Positions 1-11,529 of a stretch of DNA of 64,000 nucleotides are shown here, in pieces. The notes beneath the pieces were generated by a model that had not been told where the DNA came from, did no database searches, and saw only the letters and a list, made by a program, of their open reading frames with translations. The stretch is taken from positions 18,486,001 to 18,550,000 of the forward strand of contig OZ005604.1 in the NCBI GenBank assembly GCA_963930655.1, written 5' to 3'. This DNA comes from Myrica gale. Taxonomy: Eukaryota > Streptophyta > Magnoliopsida > Fagales > Myricaceae. Position 1 is the stretch's first letter, and each line of letters begins with the position of its first letter. Made by a program: the position numbers and the translations under genes.

Positions 1-257
1 CATTTTAAAATTTTCAATATATACATATACACATTTTTAACTTTTTATAAATTCTAATAAATATTAGTACCGAAAATATTCTCAAAATTGTACGAATATT
101 TTTCGAAATTTTGACAACGAAACCGCACACTACTTGTCGTATAATTTATCCATGGGAATTGAGATCCCAGCTAATAGAAGCCAATTGCAAAGACACCACA
201 CCCGAAACTCTCAGAGCCGACACCACACCTGCATGATAGTTAGTAGTAAGATACGTA

Positions 258-454
258 GGGTGCGTTTGTGTACCAAAATTTTACCCCCTCTAAAATTTTA
301 ACAAAATTAAATATTACAATATAATCTCTCTCTCTCTATCAAATCATTACTATTTACTACAAAAATATAAAAAATTACCTCTCTCTTCACTTTTTCACTA
401 AACCCAATACCTAAAATTTTAACAACACTAAAATTTTACAACACAAACACAACC
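258..454. mobile_element. MITE, family 1 copy (197 bp)
   Basis: Short AT-rich element with imperfect terminal inverted repeats: it starts GGGTGCGTTTGTGT and its end reads GGTTGTGTTTGTGT on the other strand. The flanks carry the same 3 bases, GTA, at 255-257 and 455-457. Inside is the motif CTCTCTTCACTTTTTCAC, which recurs in either orientation in the copies near 12369, 31547 and 25068 and in the related elements at 10562 and 12700. It has no coding capacity. The superfamily is uncertain; a 3-bp duplication fits PIF/Harbinger-type MITEs. Confidence 0.7.
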
Positions 455-667
455 GTAGTCAGTAAACGGTAAAAAAAAGAACGAAAGCGGGGGAAAAGAG
501 GAGGATTTGTGTGTACAGATGATTCAGATCTGCGCACAGAGGAGTCATGATTGGCTGAGTAATATTTATAGGGAAATTAAACTCCGAAGAAAAAAAAAAC
601 AAGAGAGAAAGAGGCCAAGGGGCTTTTGTATCTGTGCCACTGGGTATAAAGTATTACACGTGTTAGT

Positions 668-903
668 TTTTTTTATAAATACAATTTTGATCCTTGGTGC
701 GAAAATCAAATAAGTCTTTGAATTTCAAAACACATAAAATTAGTCATTGAAATTTAAAATCATTAACATTTGAATGGTTCTAAAAAGACTAAATTCTTAA
801 TAAATTTTAAACTTTAAGGACTGATTTGATGGGTTTTAAAGTTGAAGAACTTATTTGATTTCGGTCAGAGCACAAAGACCAATTTTATATTTATCCATTT
901 TTT
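668..903. mobile_element. Foldback (long-inverted-repeat) element, about 235 bp
   Basis: The two halves are imperfect inverted repeats. The left arm (about 670-755) contains AAATCAAATAAGTCTTTGAA and the right arm, read on the minus strand, contains AAATCAAATAAGTTCTTCAA in the same context. The ends sit in T-rich sequence, so a target duplication cannot be fixed. The layout resembles short Mutator-like MITEs that consist almost wholly of terminal repeat. No ORF. Confidence 0.55.
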
Positions 904-1236
904 TAATAATTGTTAAATGCCAGGGTTTGGGTTTTGGAAAGATTCCCTTAAAGATTGAGAAATTTTTACTGTTAAAAGGAAGAGAAATTAACAAATGCTA
1001 CGTTTTAACGTCTTTTTAAAAAACTCATTCGATTTTAAAAATTTCAAACACTCACTAGGTTTATCATTTCGGTATAAAAATTCATTGAACCCAACATCGT
1101 TAGACCTATTTAACGGAAAATTCATTATGTCCAATCATAATGTGACACATGTCATTAAATAAATATAAAAAATAACAAAAATCTAAAATCAATAACAAAA
1201 CATAATTATTAAAAAAACGGATACTTTCACTGTCCA

Positions 1237-1396
1237 CTTTTGGCCGCCATGAGTTGCGGGATGGGGGAGGTCCCCCAACCCCCACCCAGCAGCCGACGGG
1301 TACCCATGGCCGCTGGGGGAGGAGGGAGTCCTCCTCCCTCCGCTGGCCTCCTCCACCCTCCACCCGTCAGCTGCTGGGTGGGACCTCCCCCACCCC
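1237..1396. repeat. GC-rich foldback island
   Basis: A 160-bp block of very high GC content in AT-rich surroundings. Its left part (GGGGGAGGTCCC, then ACCCAGCAG and GACGGG, from about 1264) is mirrored on the right by CCCGTC, CTGCTGGGT and GGGACCTCCCCC (about 1364-1391), with a second inner palindrome (GGGAGGAGG against CCTCCTCCC) between. A single strand would fold into a long hairpin. The small ORFs across it are low-complexity proline/glycine peptides and are not believed. It may be the core of a decayed Mutator-like element similar to the one at 45943-46716. Confidence 0.6.
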
Positions 1397-1570
1397 TTAC
1401 ATACTTTTCAGTTTATAAATAAACATTACAACAAAAAACAACATCAAGATCTTAGAAACACCAGAGATCTGAATCTAAAATCAAGACGTATTCATATATT
1501 GTGTATATATAATCTTAAATATAAAAGAATTAACATTAAAATGAGATTTTATTTTAAAAAAATCAATTAC

Positions 1571-2550
1571 TTTTTTCTAAATAAACGTGAAATTTTCATT
1601 CCACCGGAGAAACTACAACAAGAGTGCTGAGTACAGACAAGCCTTCAAGGCCGATTACAATGCACAGGGGCATAAAGACCATAACAGCAAATTTAAGGGC
1701 CCAAAGGGCCATACATCGAATGGCCTCAAAGGCCTGAAACCTACTAGCCATAAAGGTTACATACAAGTGGGCCAAAAGGCCCATAGGTTTAATGGGGGTC
1801 CAAGAACCCAAAGCAATCTCCATCATAACCGGCGGAGCCCAACAGCGGAGGAAAGAGCCAGCAAACAGAGCGCTCCTACTTCCCCGAAGACCCATCCACA
1901 CCAGCACAGCCAAAAGAGAAGACATCTGGAGGAACCATAAACTAACTTGGCACTGCAACTTAGATCTAGCAAGACACAGCCATTCCAAAATAGATCTAGC
2001 GTTACTGACCAGCCACTGTAACAAAACTGCCAAGAGAGCCTTCCCAACAAAAACCAGCAGAATGAAAATACTAAACATAACAAAAACAGAACACACAACC
2101 AAGAGCAACGAGCGAAGGCCAGAGAAAACATGAAAAACGACACCACAAACAGCCCAAACAAAGCAAGATTAGCGCGGGAGAGCGCGCCCACGCGCGCGCG
2201 TGGAGCATCACGCGCCGGCGCACCAGCTCCGGGAGGGTGGACAGATGAGCGTCGGGAGAGACGAAGCAATGCCGAGCTGAGCGTGGCCACCAAAAAGCCT
2301 TCAATCCTTCGAGATCTAAACAAGAGAAAAGGCAAAAGGAGGCTGTCATTAGAGAAAAAGGGAGAAGGAGAATGGAAAGCCAAGGGGCCATCAGAGATGA
2401 GGGAGAGGAAGAGGGAAGGGAGCGACGGGAGGAGCGCTTGCTCCTCCCGTCGCCGGAGATAGCACAAGGGAGGAGAGGTCAGACGCTGGAAAGACGTTTC
2501 TAGAGAGAGGGCAGACGCTCTCTCTCTAAAATATTGCAAAAAAGCCTGCA
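1571..2550 (-). mobile_element. Retroposon A (L1-mobilised, non-autonomous), minus strand
   Basis: Read on the minus strand it runs from a GC-rich 5' end (near 2550) through a T/G-rich middle to a 3' end followed by a short A run (T run at 1571-1576 on the plus strand). Flanking 15-mers at 1556-1570 and about 2551-2565 agree at roughly 12 of 15 positions, a plausible decayed target duplication. The 5' part has a perfect 14-bp stem, GCGACGGGAGGAGC, with a 4-base loop (plus-strand arms about 2427-2458). The same 5' module occurs in retroposon B (38350-40307). Long minus-strand reading frames (for example 1823-2602) show no protein domain and are treated as chance. It may be an internally deleted LINE or an independent non-autonomous family. 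Confidence 0.55.
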
Positions 2551-3085
2551 AAAAAAATCTACTATGATTTAAGAAGGTCAGTCTCGTTACATGAGACATC
2601 AATTATAAAAATAAAATAAAATTTCAAACCTTCTGTATCGGCCGGTTGGCCCCTTCTCTCCAGTTTCCGCCACCGACATCGAGCACATAAAAGAGCGAAT
2701 TCCCATCAATTGGCTATTGGCCCAGAGTTCCTTTTGCTCTTTTGGGGTGTCCGTATCACCTATACTCATGTGATAGCGGAACTTTTTTTTCTCTCCGTAC
2801 ACCTGTAGGGTGGCTTCTCGTTCTGACCTTTGGTCTTCTCGATATCTGGGTGTAAGTCTGTCCAGAGGTGGCTAATGTCGATCGGATGGTGCACTGCTGC
2901 TAATCCGGCGCCGTCTGTTTCTCTAGCGCTGACTGCATGTCTCCCCCTTCACCGTCAACACAGCTTTTGTCTCCCTTTTTCTTCTACCCCCCAACTGTAT
3001 AAATGGCTTTTCGTCCCCCTGATCTCTAACCCTCTCCTATCCATTACGCCTTGGTTCTCTTTCCTTTTCTACTTTAGCATTTCGC

Positions 3086-4938
3086 TTGCTTGTGATGGAT
3101 CACCCACTACCTGCGAAAGAGTTGGATCATATTATTGAGCGCACCAGAGCACTGAGTTGGGGAATCTCTCCTCCTCCCTCGTGGAAGGCTCCGGTGGAAG
3201 CAGAACTAGCTGCAGACCTGATTTTGGTGGGCCGGGTGATTGTGGATAAAGAAATGTCATTGCATGCCGTAAGAGGAGTTTTGAGCAAAGCTTGGCCGTT
3301 TGATGTGCAAGTTGAGATTTCGGCCCTGAAGCGAAATACTTTCCTTTGTAAGTTTTCATCTCCAGTTTCTCGCACTAAGGTGTTGGATCGGCAACCCTGG
3401 ACCGTCAAAGGATTCCCGATGTTCTTCCAACCATGGCCTCCTGGCCTTTCATGGCAGGAGATCAACCTTGAGCATTGTCCGGTTTGGGTTCAAATTCACG
3501 AACTCCCTTTAGACAGATCCAATGGTATTACGGCCAAGTGTATTGGTGATACGATTTGGGAAGTCCTTGAGATTGAAGGCAACCCGGAGAAGAGAATATG
3601 GTGTGTTCCTTTTTTACAAGTAAAAGTGATGCTCAATAGTAATGCCCCTCTCCCATCTGGTTATATACTTCCACGGGGAGATGAGGAGAATATGCAAATC
3701 CGCTTCAAATATGAACGCTTAACTGGGTTTTGTTACCTCTGTGGGAAAATAGGACATATGCAATCTCAGTGTCCTATACCTGAAGCTGAGAAGACGGAAC
3801 CCGCATGTGGCCCTTGGATGAAAGCGGAGGGGCTTCCCATTCGTGGGAGTTTCAAACCTCCTAGTGATCAGGGGAGTTCTCCTCTCATTCCTGCTCTACC
3901 CACGATATGCATTATGGCAAATTCAGTTTCTCATAATTCTGGGCCATCGTCCAGTGGTGGTGTGATGGAAGGCCGCTCGGCAGCTGGGCGGCAAACGGCT
4001 GAAGGCTCGATCCCCACAACGATCGTCAACTCCATCGAAGTACCGTGTGGCAGTGGAGATCCATTGCTAGTTACTAATGTGACAACCCATGCAGACTATG
4101 CAGTCACTCAGGGGTGTGTAGTCACTTCCCCAGGTCATGAGACAAAGCAAAATGATTCTCACCCTGCAGTAGATCAGAAGGCTCGGGTGACTCATGGTGG
4201 GGAGCGAGATGGGGCTCATTCGATTCCTGATGGCCCTCTGTTAGTGCTAAAGTGCCACAAACAGCAGATCTCCCAAGTCATGGATGTCCCGGGGAGCCAC
4301 ATAGGCAAAAATGAGGTTGTCCCACCTGCTGATGCTTCAATTTTTTCTAATAAGTTTATTCCCACTGCAGGCCAACAACTGGAGGCGGACCCCGAAGATG
4401 TTTGGCAAAGTCTCTCTTGGCCCACCCAAGTGAATACCTCTGGTCGCCTTGGAAGCCCCATCATGTTGCTCACCTAAGACCCCTCTCTCAGCTACATGTT
4501 ACGGAGATTGTTCGTGCACAGAGCCCATGTATTGGTTACATTAAACCCCGCAAGCCCATCATTCATAGACGTGAACAAAGCCACGGCTTCCTCTCGGTGG
4601 ATGAGGTCAGCCCGCTAACAAAACGTAGCTTGTCTTTATCTCCTATTGTGGAACCCGCGTCCAAAAAAGCATCATTGGGCACTGTTGAAGCGCTGACTCC
4701 GGGAGAGGTGAATCTGACCAGCCCCCTTAGTGAATTCATCTTCCATCCAGGAATTACCGCCAGACAAGAAGCTGCGAGCTCACGTAAGAAGAAGCAAACA
4801 CGAGGTAAGAATGTGGTCCTTCCCAATCGTACCTGCGCGGGGGAATCTCTCCATTTGATTCCGTCCGATTCCACAGCAAATGAGCAAGAGAAGACTGCCG
4901 GGGTGGCGGGCCTTAACTTGCCCCCACCCCCGCCATGA
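3086..4938 (+). pseudogene. LINE ORF1 (gag-like, DUF4283 plus CCHC zinc knuckle), frameshifted
   Basis: Predicted nucleic-acid-binding protein of the LINE. From the ATG at 3086 the frame encodes a DUF4283-type region (about residues 30-185, with WPFDVQVEISAL and GFPMFFQPWPPGLS), then a CCHC knuckle CYLCGKIGHMQSQC near residue 215, then a Ser/Pro-rich tail. The first frame stops at 4477, but another frame, open from before 4402, carries on with basic sequence (SRKKKQTRGK) and stops at 4938. The two frames fit one original ORF with a single missing base between about 4400 and 4475; adding it back gives 618 codons exactly. The stop codon overlaps the ORF2 start as ATGA (4935-4938), which suggests coupled translation of ORF2 by reinitiation; that is inference. 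Confidence 0.88.
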
Positions 4939-7900
4939 AGCTGCTTTTCTGGAACTGTCGAGGTTTTAATAGAGCCTCGGCAGTTAGATACCTCAGGGAG
5001 GTGCTTCGGCAACACCGCCCTAAGATTTTCTGTCTTGCCGAAATCATGGTTTCTGATGTACGTCGACGTATTTTGCTTCTGGGCTATGATAATATGTTTG
5101 AAGTTCCTCCCAAGGGTAGGAAGGGAGGTTTTGTAATTGCTTGGAAGAAAGGGGTGGTTGTTGAGGTGCAATCCTTTTGTGAATTTTTTGTAAACGTTGT
5201 CACAATGTCTGATCCGCACAAACAACCATGGCTTACTTCTTTTGTACATGGCCCAACTGCTTGGAATGATAAAGAAAAATTCTGGTATGATCTTGAGCAA
5301 AGTGGACTTCTTTTTCAGGGGCCTTGGTTGTGTTTAGGGGACTTCAATGTCGTTGTTAATCAATCTGAAAAATGGGGGGGTCGTCCTGTGGGAACCATTT
5401 CTCTTGGTAATGCTATGAATAAGTTCCTTTGGCATTCGGGGATGCTCGATATAGGCTTTTCAGGGAATCCCTATACATGGACGAATGGTAGAGAGGGTAG
5501 AGGACTCATTATGGAGCGACTCGATCGTGGAGTGGCCAATGGGGAATGGCGCACACTTTTTCCACGCGCCCTTGTTTCTCACCTCCCCCGTCATGCATCT
5601 GACCATGCACCTATCATTATGGACATTGTTGGAGATACAGACCGAAATCCCCGTCCTTTCCGTTTTGAATTCTTCTGGGCTGAGGATTTTCGTAGTGAAG
5701 AGGTTGTGAAACATGCGTGGTTGAGGTCTGAACGGGGTTCCCCTGCCTTCACCTTGTGCCAACATCTTAAGGCTACCAAGGCAGCCTTAAGATGTTGGAA
5801 TAGGGATGTATACGGCCACATACAGAGCCAGATCAGATTTCTGCAAATGGAATTGGGACAAGTTCAGCAAGCCCTGTCTGATTCTCCTCGGGATGCCATT
5901 CTGCATGCAAGAGAAAAAGAGCTTAGTAGTCGGCTTCTCCAGGAACAAAAAAGGAAGAAGACTTGTGGCGACTCAAATCTCGCAATATGTGGTTGAAAAC
6001 TCCTGACTTGAACACCCGTTTTTTTCATCTTTCCACTGTAGCTCGTCGCCGCCGAAATTGTATTGATGCTATTAAAAATCAGGCGGAGGAGTGGCTGAGA
6101 GATAGAAATGCAATCGGGGCCCATATTCAGGATTATTTTACCGGGATCTTTTCGGGCATCCCTCATTTATTCCCTTGTGGCTTGGATGATCTCCTCCCCA
6201 AAATTATCACGGCTGAGGATAATGTCAATCTTTGTCGCATCCCTAGTGATCTGGAGATTTGGGAAGCGGTTAGATCTATTGGCAGCACCAAAGCTCTCGG
6301 GCCTGACGGCTTTGCTGGTATTTTCTTTCATAAATACCGGTCTATTATTGGTTCCGATGTCATCTGCATGGTTCAACACTTTTTTACCAAAGGGTACATG
6401 TTGAAACAAATGAATCATACTTTCTTGGTTTTGATTCCGAAAGTAGCTGCTCCTGAAAATATTTCTCAATATAGACCAATTAATCTATGTAATGTGAGCT
6501 ATAAGATCATATCAAAAATTTTATCTTCTCGCCTCAAAATGGTGCTGCCCTAGCTGATCTCCAGCAACCAGAACGCCTTTGTCCCTCATCGTCATATTCA
6601 AGATAATTTGATTTTGGTACATGAAGTAATGCAGACTCTGAAAAGGAAGACGGGAAGAGGAGGCCTCATGGCAGTTAAGGTAGATATGGAGAAGGCATAC
6701 GACAAAGTTAGCTGGGCTTTCCTTATGGAGATATTGAAATGTTACGGTTTTTGTGACATATGGCAGCAATGGATTTTCCAGTGCATCTCAACTGTTTCAT
6801 TTTCGATTCACTTTAATGGGTCCCCTTTTGGGTTTTTTAAACCCAAATGTGGACTCCAGCAAGGCGATCCTCTTTCGCCCTTCTTATTCGTGATGATTAC
6901 AGACGTTCTTTCTCATTTACTTGGCCGTGCAGAATCTCTACATCTCATACATGGAATTAAGATTGCCAGAACAGCCCCTCCTATTACAAATGTTTTATTT
7001 GCTGATGACGTTATGTTGTTTTGCAGAGCCACTCCCAATGAAGTTAAAAATCTGAAGGATTGCATGTACACTTTTGCCCGGTTGTTGGGACAAGTTATCA
7101 ACCCTTCCAAATCTTCCCTTTATTTCAGTAAAAATGCTCCTCATAACTTGCGTTTGCAGTTAATGGATATTATGCGGATTCAAGTGGCGAATGAGCCCGG
7201 CATCTATCTTGGTCTTCCTCTTAGTATTCCTCGATCCAAAGCCCAAGTATGCAGGGTGATAGAGGAAGAAATCTCTTCTCGATTATCAGGGTGGAAAGCA
7301 AGATCACTCTCCCTAGCGGTTGCTTCCGCTGTACCTTCTCACTATATGTTTATTTTTATGCTCCCCAAATTGGTTTGCAAACGCATTGATACAAAACTCA
7401 AAATTTTCTGGTGGGGCTTCGTTGATAACCATAGACATTACCATCCTTTATCTTAGGACCATATCTGCAGGCCTAAAACTAGCGGGGGCATTGGCCTTAG
7501 ACGCATGACAGATTTAAATAGGGCTTTGGTGGCTAAAAGGGGATGGGATTTTCTTAGCAATCCAAACAGCATATGGGTGCAGGCACTTAAGGAGATCTCA
7601 TCCGTCAATTTGTGGTGTGAACCATGGATCCCTGACCTCCCCGAGTTTCTCCCCAGACTCAAGGACGACGTTCTAGTGGATCGTCATCTAAACAGGGTTA
7701 GTGATCTCATTCATCCTAACCTGAATTGCTGGAAGGACGATCTCATCCGTGATCTATTTGAGCATTCAACAGCTGAGGCTATTTTAAATATATCCCTCCC
7801 ATCCTCCCCTCAACCAGATGTTCCTAGGTGGATTTTGAACCCAAAAGGCACATACTCTGTAAAAGCTGTCTACCTGCATGACCACAAAGAAAAATTTGCT

Positions 7901-8914
7901 AACACAGGGCATCTTCAATCGCATGAGTGGAGGAAAATTTGAAAGTTGCAGATGCAGCATCGACTGAAACTCCTTCTTTGAAAGGTTGCTGCCAATGCCC
8001 TCCCCTTACCCTTTCCGGCAGGAAGTTCATCTAGTGCTCCAGGTACTGTCTGGAATAAATGCTCCTTATGTCTTTCACACGCTGAAACGCCTGAGCATCT
8101 GTTTTTGGAATGTGATTTTAGTATTGTCATTTGGCGCTTTGGACCATGGCCTTTAATTTCGTCATATTTTGCTGGTCAATCTGTCCAGAGCTGGATCCGT
8201 TTTTTGCTTGAGATGAAAAACATTCCAGGCTCCGCCAAGGAGGATTGGCAATTACTGATGTTGGCGGTTGCGATTACCATTGATAATATATGGTTCACGC
8301 GCAACAAATTGATTCATGAAGGGAAAGAACCGAATGTGAAGCAGGCTATTCGTGATATCCACAACAGATACTCTGCCCACTTAATAGCTTGGCTGTTGCT
8401 TGACCAACCTAGCTCTTTCGTGTGGGTCCCTCCAAAGGTAGATGCATTGAAAGTAAACTTCGATGTGGCTATAAAAGAACATTGGATGTTTGCAGCTGCA
8501 GTATGTCGTGACCATCAAGGAAGCATTCAGCAGATTCGTCTTCACAAATGGCCTGGTTCTAATCCTTTGAAAGGCGAAGCTCGTGCAGCTCGTTTGGCTG
8601 CCTCCCTAGCAGAAGAGTTTGGGGATAGCATCATCCAGTTGGAAGGTGACGCTCAAAGCTTGGTGAAGCAGGTCATTGACCACTCTATAACCCCTGATTG
8701 GCTGATAGAAGGCGAGGTGCTTTCTTTAAGGAATTTACTACGGGCCCATAATTTGTGGTGTATCCAATGGTCTCTGCGTGAAGGCAATCTCTTAGCCCAT
8801 AATTTGGTAAAATGGGGTTTGTACAATGATTTTCAAGGGGATTTCAATGCCAGCGATGTCCGATCGCATGTTGTAAATTGTGAGGACTCTGTTTCTTTTA
8901 ACAGAGCCTTTTAG
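4935..8914 (+). pseudogene. LINE ORF2: endonuclease, reverse transcriptase, RNase H; broken
   Basis: The replication polyprotein. Order: an APE-type endonuclease (starts MKLLFWNCRGFNRA; CLGDFNVV and SDHAPI are the usual motifs, to about residue 230), reverse transcriptase (TKALGPDGF near 6290, KVDMEKAYDKVSW near 6680, GLQQGDPLSPFLF near 6855, catalytic FADDVMLF near 7000), a zinc-binding RT-associated region (CSLC, HLFLEC near 8060-8110) and a plant-type RNase H (VNFDVA, KGEARAARLA, LEGDAQSLV, 8450-8800). Lesions: one base missing in the A run near 5946-5952, then stops at 6551 (probably CAG before), 7454, 7940 and 7979 (all probably TGG before). Restoring one base gives 1327 codons, confirming a single indel. 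All four stops fit C:G to T:A changes, as expected in a methylated element. Confidence 0.93.
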
Positions 8915-8937
8915 TAATGAAATTCCCATGTTACTTA

Positions 8938-9595
8938 GGGTGTGTTCGGTTAGGTTAAATCTTGAGAATTTTTAGGTGATGATAAAGTTTATTGTTGTTT
9001 GTGTGTAATTTGTTGACTTTTAATGAAAAGATGTGATAATGATTTTTAAGGTTATTATTTGGTTTTTACCTTTATTGGGATGTGTGTGTAAGATAAAATA
9101 TAAAATTATGTATATATAATTTTTTTTTTATAAATTTTTATTATAATTCCGAAAATAGTTTTTTTTTTCTTATTTGTTAATATCATAATTTTTATAAACA
9201 CGCTGGTTGGGTTGTACAGATGCCCTTCTGCTCCTCCTTTCAAACCGTTCAACGTTCGGCAGAAGCTTTGGTGTTCGTGTATTTGGTTCTTCACGATGGA
9301 CGAGTTTTGCAGCCGGTCGTCTAGTCATGTTGACATTAAGAGTACGGGTTGCTGCAGGCTTCGTTGAGGTGTCAAAGGGGATAGGTAACAGGTGAGTTAC
9401 AAATTGGACCGAAGCTGTTTGAACGTGATATGGAAATGGTAGGGGTATCTCCGTCAATCCCCGTAGACAGCAATTAATGCGTTAGGTATGAAGGTTACAT
9501 AATTCAGAATTCATTTAGGGTTTAAAAACATGTTCAATTTACCTGAACATTGAATTTACTTGAATCCTAAGAATTCTTTTTAAACGAACGTCCCC
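8938..9595. mobile_element. MITE-like insertion at the LINE 3' end (TTA duplication)
   Basis: Starts GGGTGTGTTCGGTTA and ends, read on the other strand, GGGGACGTTCGTTTA (11 of 15 bases agree). A TTA lies on both sides (8935-8937 and 9596-9598), as in Tourist/PIF-Harbinger insertions. Removing it joins the LINE tail (after the stop at 8914) directly to the poly(A) tract. It has no convincing ORF. The alternative, that this is simply the LINE 3' UTR, cannot be excluded without other copies. Confidence 0.5.
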
Positions 9596-9619
9596 TTAAA
9601 AAAAGCTATTGGCCCAGAG

Positions 9620-10561
9620 GGGTTGCAGTGACACGTAATTCACGTTTTACCACTCAAATCTCGAGTGAATTAGAAAGTTGAAACCGATGGCAAACTGTGA
9701 GAATCTCTGGCGCAACAGAACGGAGCGGAGGAAACTTTATAGGTAGGACCAGTAGGAGTATGGCGGGCCCAGCTTCTCTCGGTAGCGTCATATAGCCTGC
9801 ACCAATTGGGGCTGATCAGTTCTGGCGGGAAAAGTTTTGGTAGGAAAAAGAGATTCCCACCACGAATTGTTAATTGTTACTGTTTAAGGGGTGTGTCTGT
9901 GGGGGGAGAATTAATTGAGGTTGATGTAATGGCTTTGATAATTGTGCTTTTACACACAATCACTTGGTACTGTAAAGCCCTGAAATGGGGAAAAAGTTAA
10001 AGATTATAGTAACCCTACTTAAAAATTGGGACGTCTTTGTTTATCAGGGTTTTGAGCATTCCAAGGAGCTCTGATGCGAAAGTTGGTAATGATTTGGTTG
10101 ATCCATTAAAGAGAACTTAAATTAAATTAAAGGTTAACCAAGCAACCCTTTTCCAATTTCCAATCATCAATCCCAATTTTATATTCGGACGAGAAAAGCC
10201 CAAAGAAAACCAAAATTGGGTTCATGTTCTCTGCCAATTTCTTTTGTTTTATTATAAAGGTGGTTGGTTGATAGTAAAAACCAGTCCAGTAAACACAAAC
10301 ACCAGCGTTTACACATAGAATGCCAAAGCCGCTCCCTTTCTTTGCAAATAATATTTTCTTTATTGTTCCTTACAATATTAAACACCTTTTATATTAAAAA
10401 ATTATTATTTTAACCATATTTTTTTTATCAAACTCCACACTACACATTTTGCTTAGATAATGAGAAAACTCTTGTGTGACAGGCTACCGGAGCAAGCTTA
10501 TTTAACGCATAGGTAAATCTCGAAAAATTAACACACTCGTTCACTCAATTATAACTCTAAC
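9620..10561. other. Intergenic, nothing recognised
   Basis: Downstream of the LINE duplication. Mixed-composition sequence with stop codons in all frames and no recognisable domain, RNA gene or terminal repeats. Confidence 0.5.
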
Positions 10562-10759
10562 TTAATGTTTGAAGGTGAAAATTTTGGGTATTAGGGTTTG
10601 AGAAATATTATAAAGTAAAAAAAAAATTATGGAAATTAGTGAAAAAATGAAGAGAGATAATATTTTTAATAAAGATTATAATAATAAAAAATTATGTAGT
10701 GAATTTTTTAGTACTAAACCTAAAATTTTGAACCCAATTAATTGGGGCTCAAACATTAA
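10562..10759. mobile_element. MITE, family 2 copy (TTAA ends)
   Basis: About 198 bp, with perfect 11-bp inverted ends TTAATGTTTGA and TCAAACATTAA. The TTAA may be the target duplication or part of the repeat. The interior carries GTGAAAAAATGAAGAGAGA and closely matches the element at 12700-12898 along its length, including the right-hand block CAATTAATTGGGGCTCAAAC. Non-coding. Confidence 0.72.
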
Positions 10760-11529
10760 ACTTGTCACGATATGCATAGAATAAAAAATCGAAGCTATAA
10801 CTTATGTGCCTATTCACACAAACACAAGTTCACCGTAACTACTGGAGCAAGTCAGAAAATAGGTACACACTGCAAACTTTCACTTGTTAGAATAAAGGAA
10901 AGATAGCAGGTTGAATAGGGAAATTAACATTAAAATTCCACTCAAATGATTTAAAGCGAGTATATAAAACACAAAAAATCACACACCTCTTATAGGGGCA
11001 AACAGAATCCCCTGCTTCCTTTTATCAGCTAAACAGCATTCCCATGTAGTTACACACGTAGGATCGTTGATAAAGTGATTTAACTGAGGCTATAAGTTGC
11101 ATTTCGGGGAATAAAGTGAGGTTTTTGTTTCAGAAGTTCTCAACTTTTGAGTAACGCGTGCAATAATATGGGATTGTGCTAGAAAAATTAATTCTATTTT
11201 ATTTATTTTGTTTGACTTCTGTGCTATGCTGCTAGAGATAACTTCTGTCACGACTCTCCAAAAATGAAAGACCACATGGATCCTATCATTTATATGTACT
11301 TTTTCTTTCTTTCTTTCATTCCTTTTGGGGATAAAAAGCATGCGTCTGTTAATATATCTTACTTCCTACTTGCAAATGATGAAAGATATCATTTGGTCCA
11401 TCATAGCAGTGAGACATTTTAGATTCACTTTCCTGAGAAAATGAAAAAAATTCAGCCTTCAATTACACTCACCAGTAAGTCGCAAGTCTAATCCTAATTA
11501 TCAGTAAGACATTCTAAGATATAGCTTCT

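Larger units (their letters stand above)
2728..9604 (+). mobile_element. Full-length L1-type LINE retrotransposon (degenerate)
   Basis: A complete non-LTR retrotransposon: a 5' untranslated part (2728-3085), ORF1 (3086-4938), ORF2 (4935-8914), a very short 3' tail and a poly(A) of 7 bases ending at 9604. It is bracketed by a perfect 15-bp target-site duplication, GCTATTGGCCCAGAG, at 2713-2727 and 9605-9619, which fixes both ends. A 658-bp MITE-like element (8938-9595) sits between the 3' untranslated tail and the poly(A). ORF1 has one frameshift; ORF2 has one frameshift and four stops, so the copy is not autonomous. Strand and order (gag-like, endonuclease, RT, RNase H) are canonical for plant L1 elements. 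Confidence 0.93.

Noticed and set aside
1823-2602. 259-residue minus-strand frame in retroposon A
   Set aside because: Composition is Leu/Ser/Arg-rich low complexity from GC-rich DNA, with no domain, and other frames are open as well.
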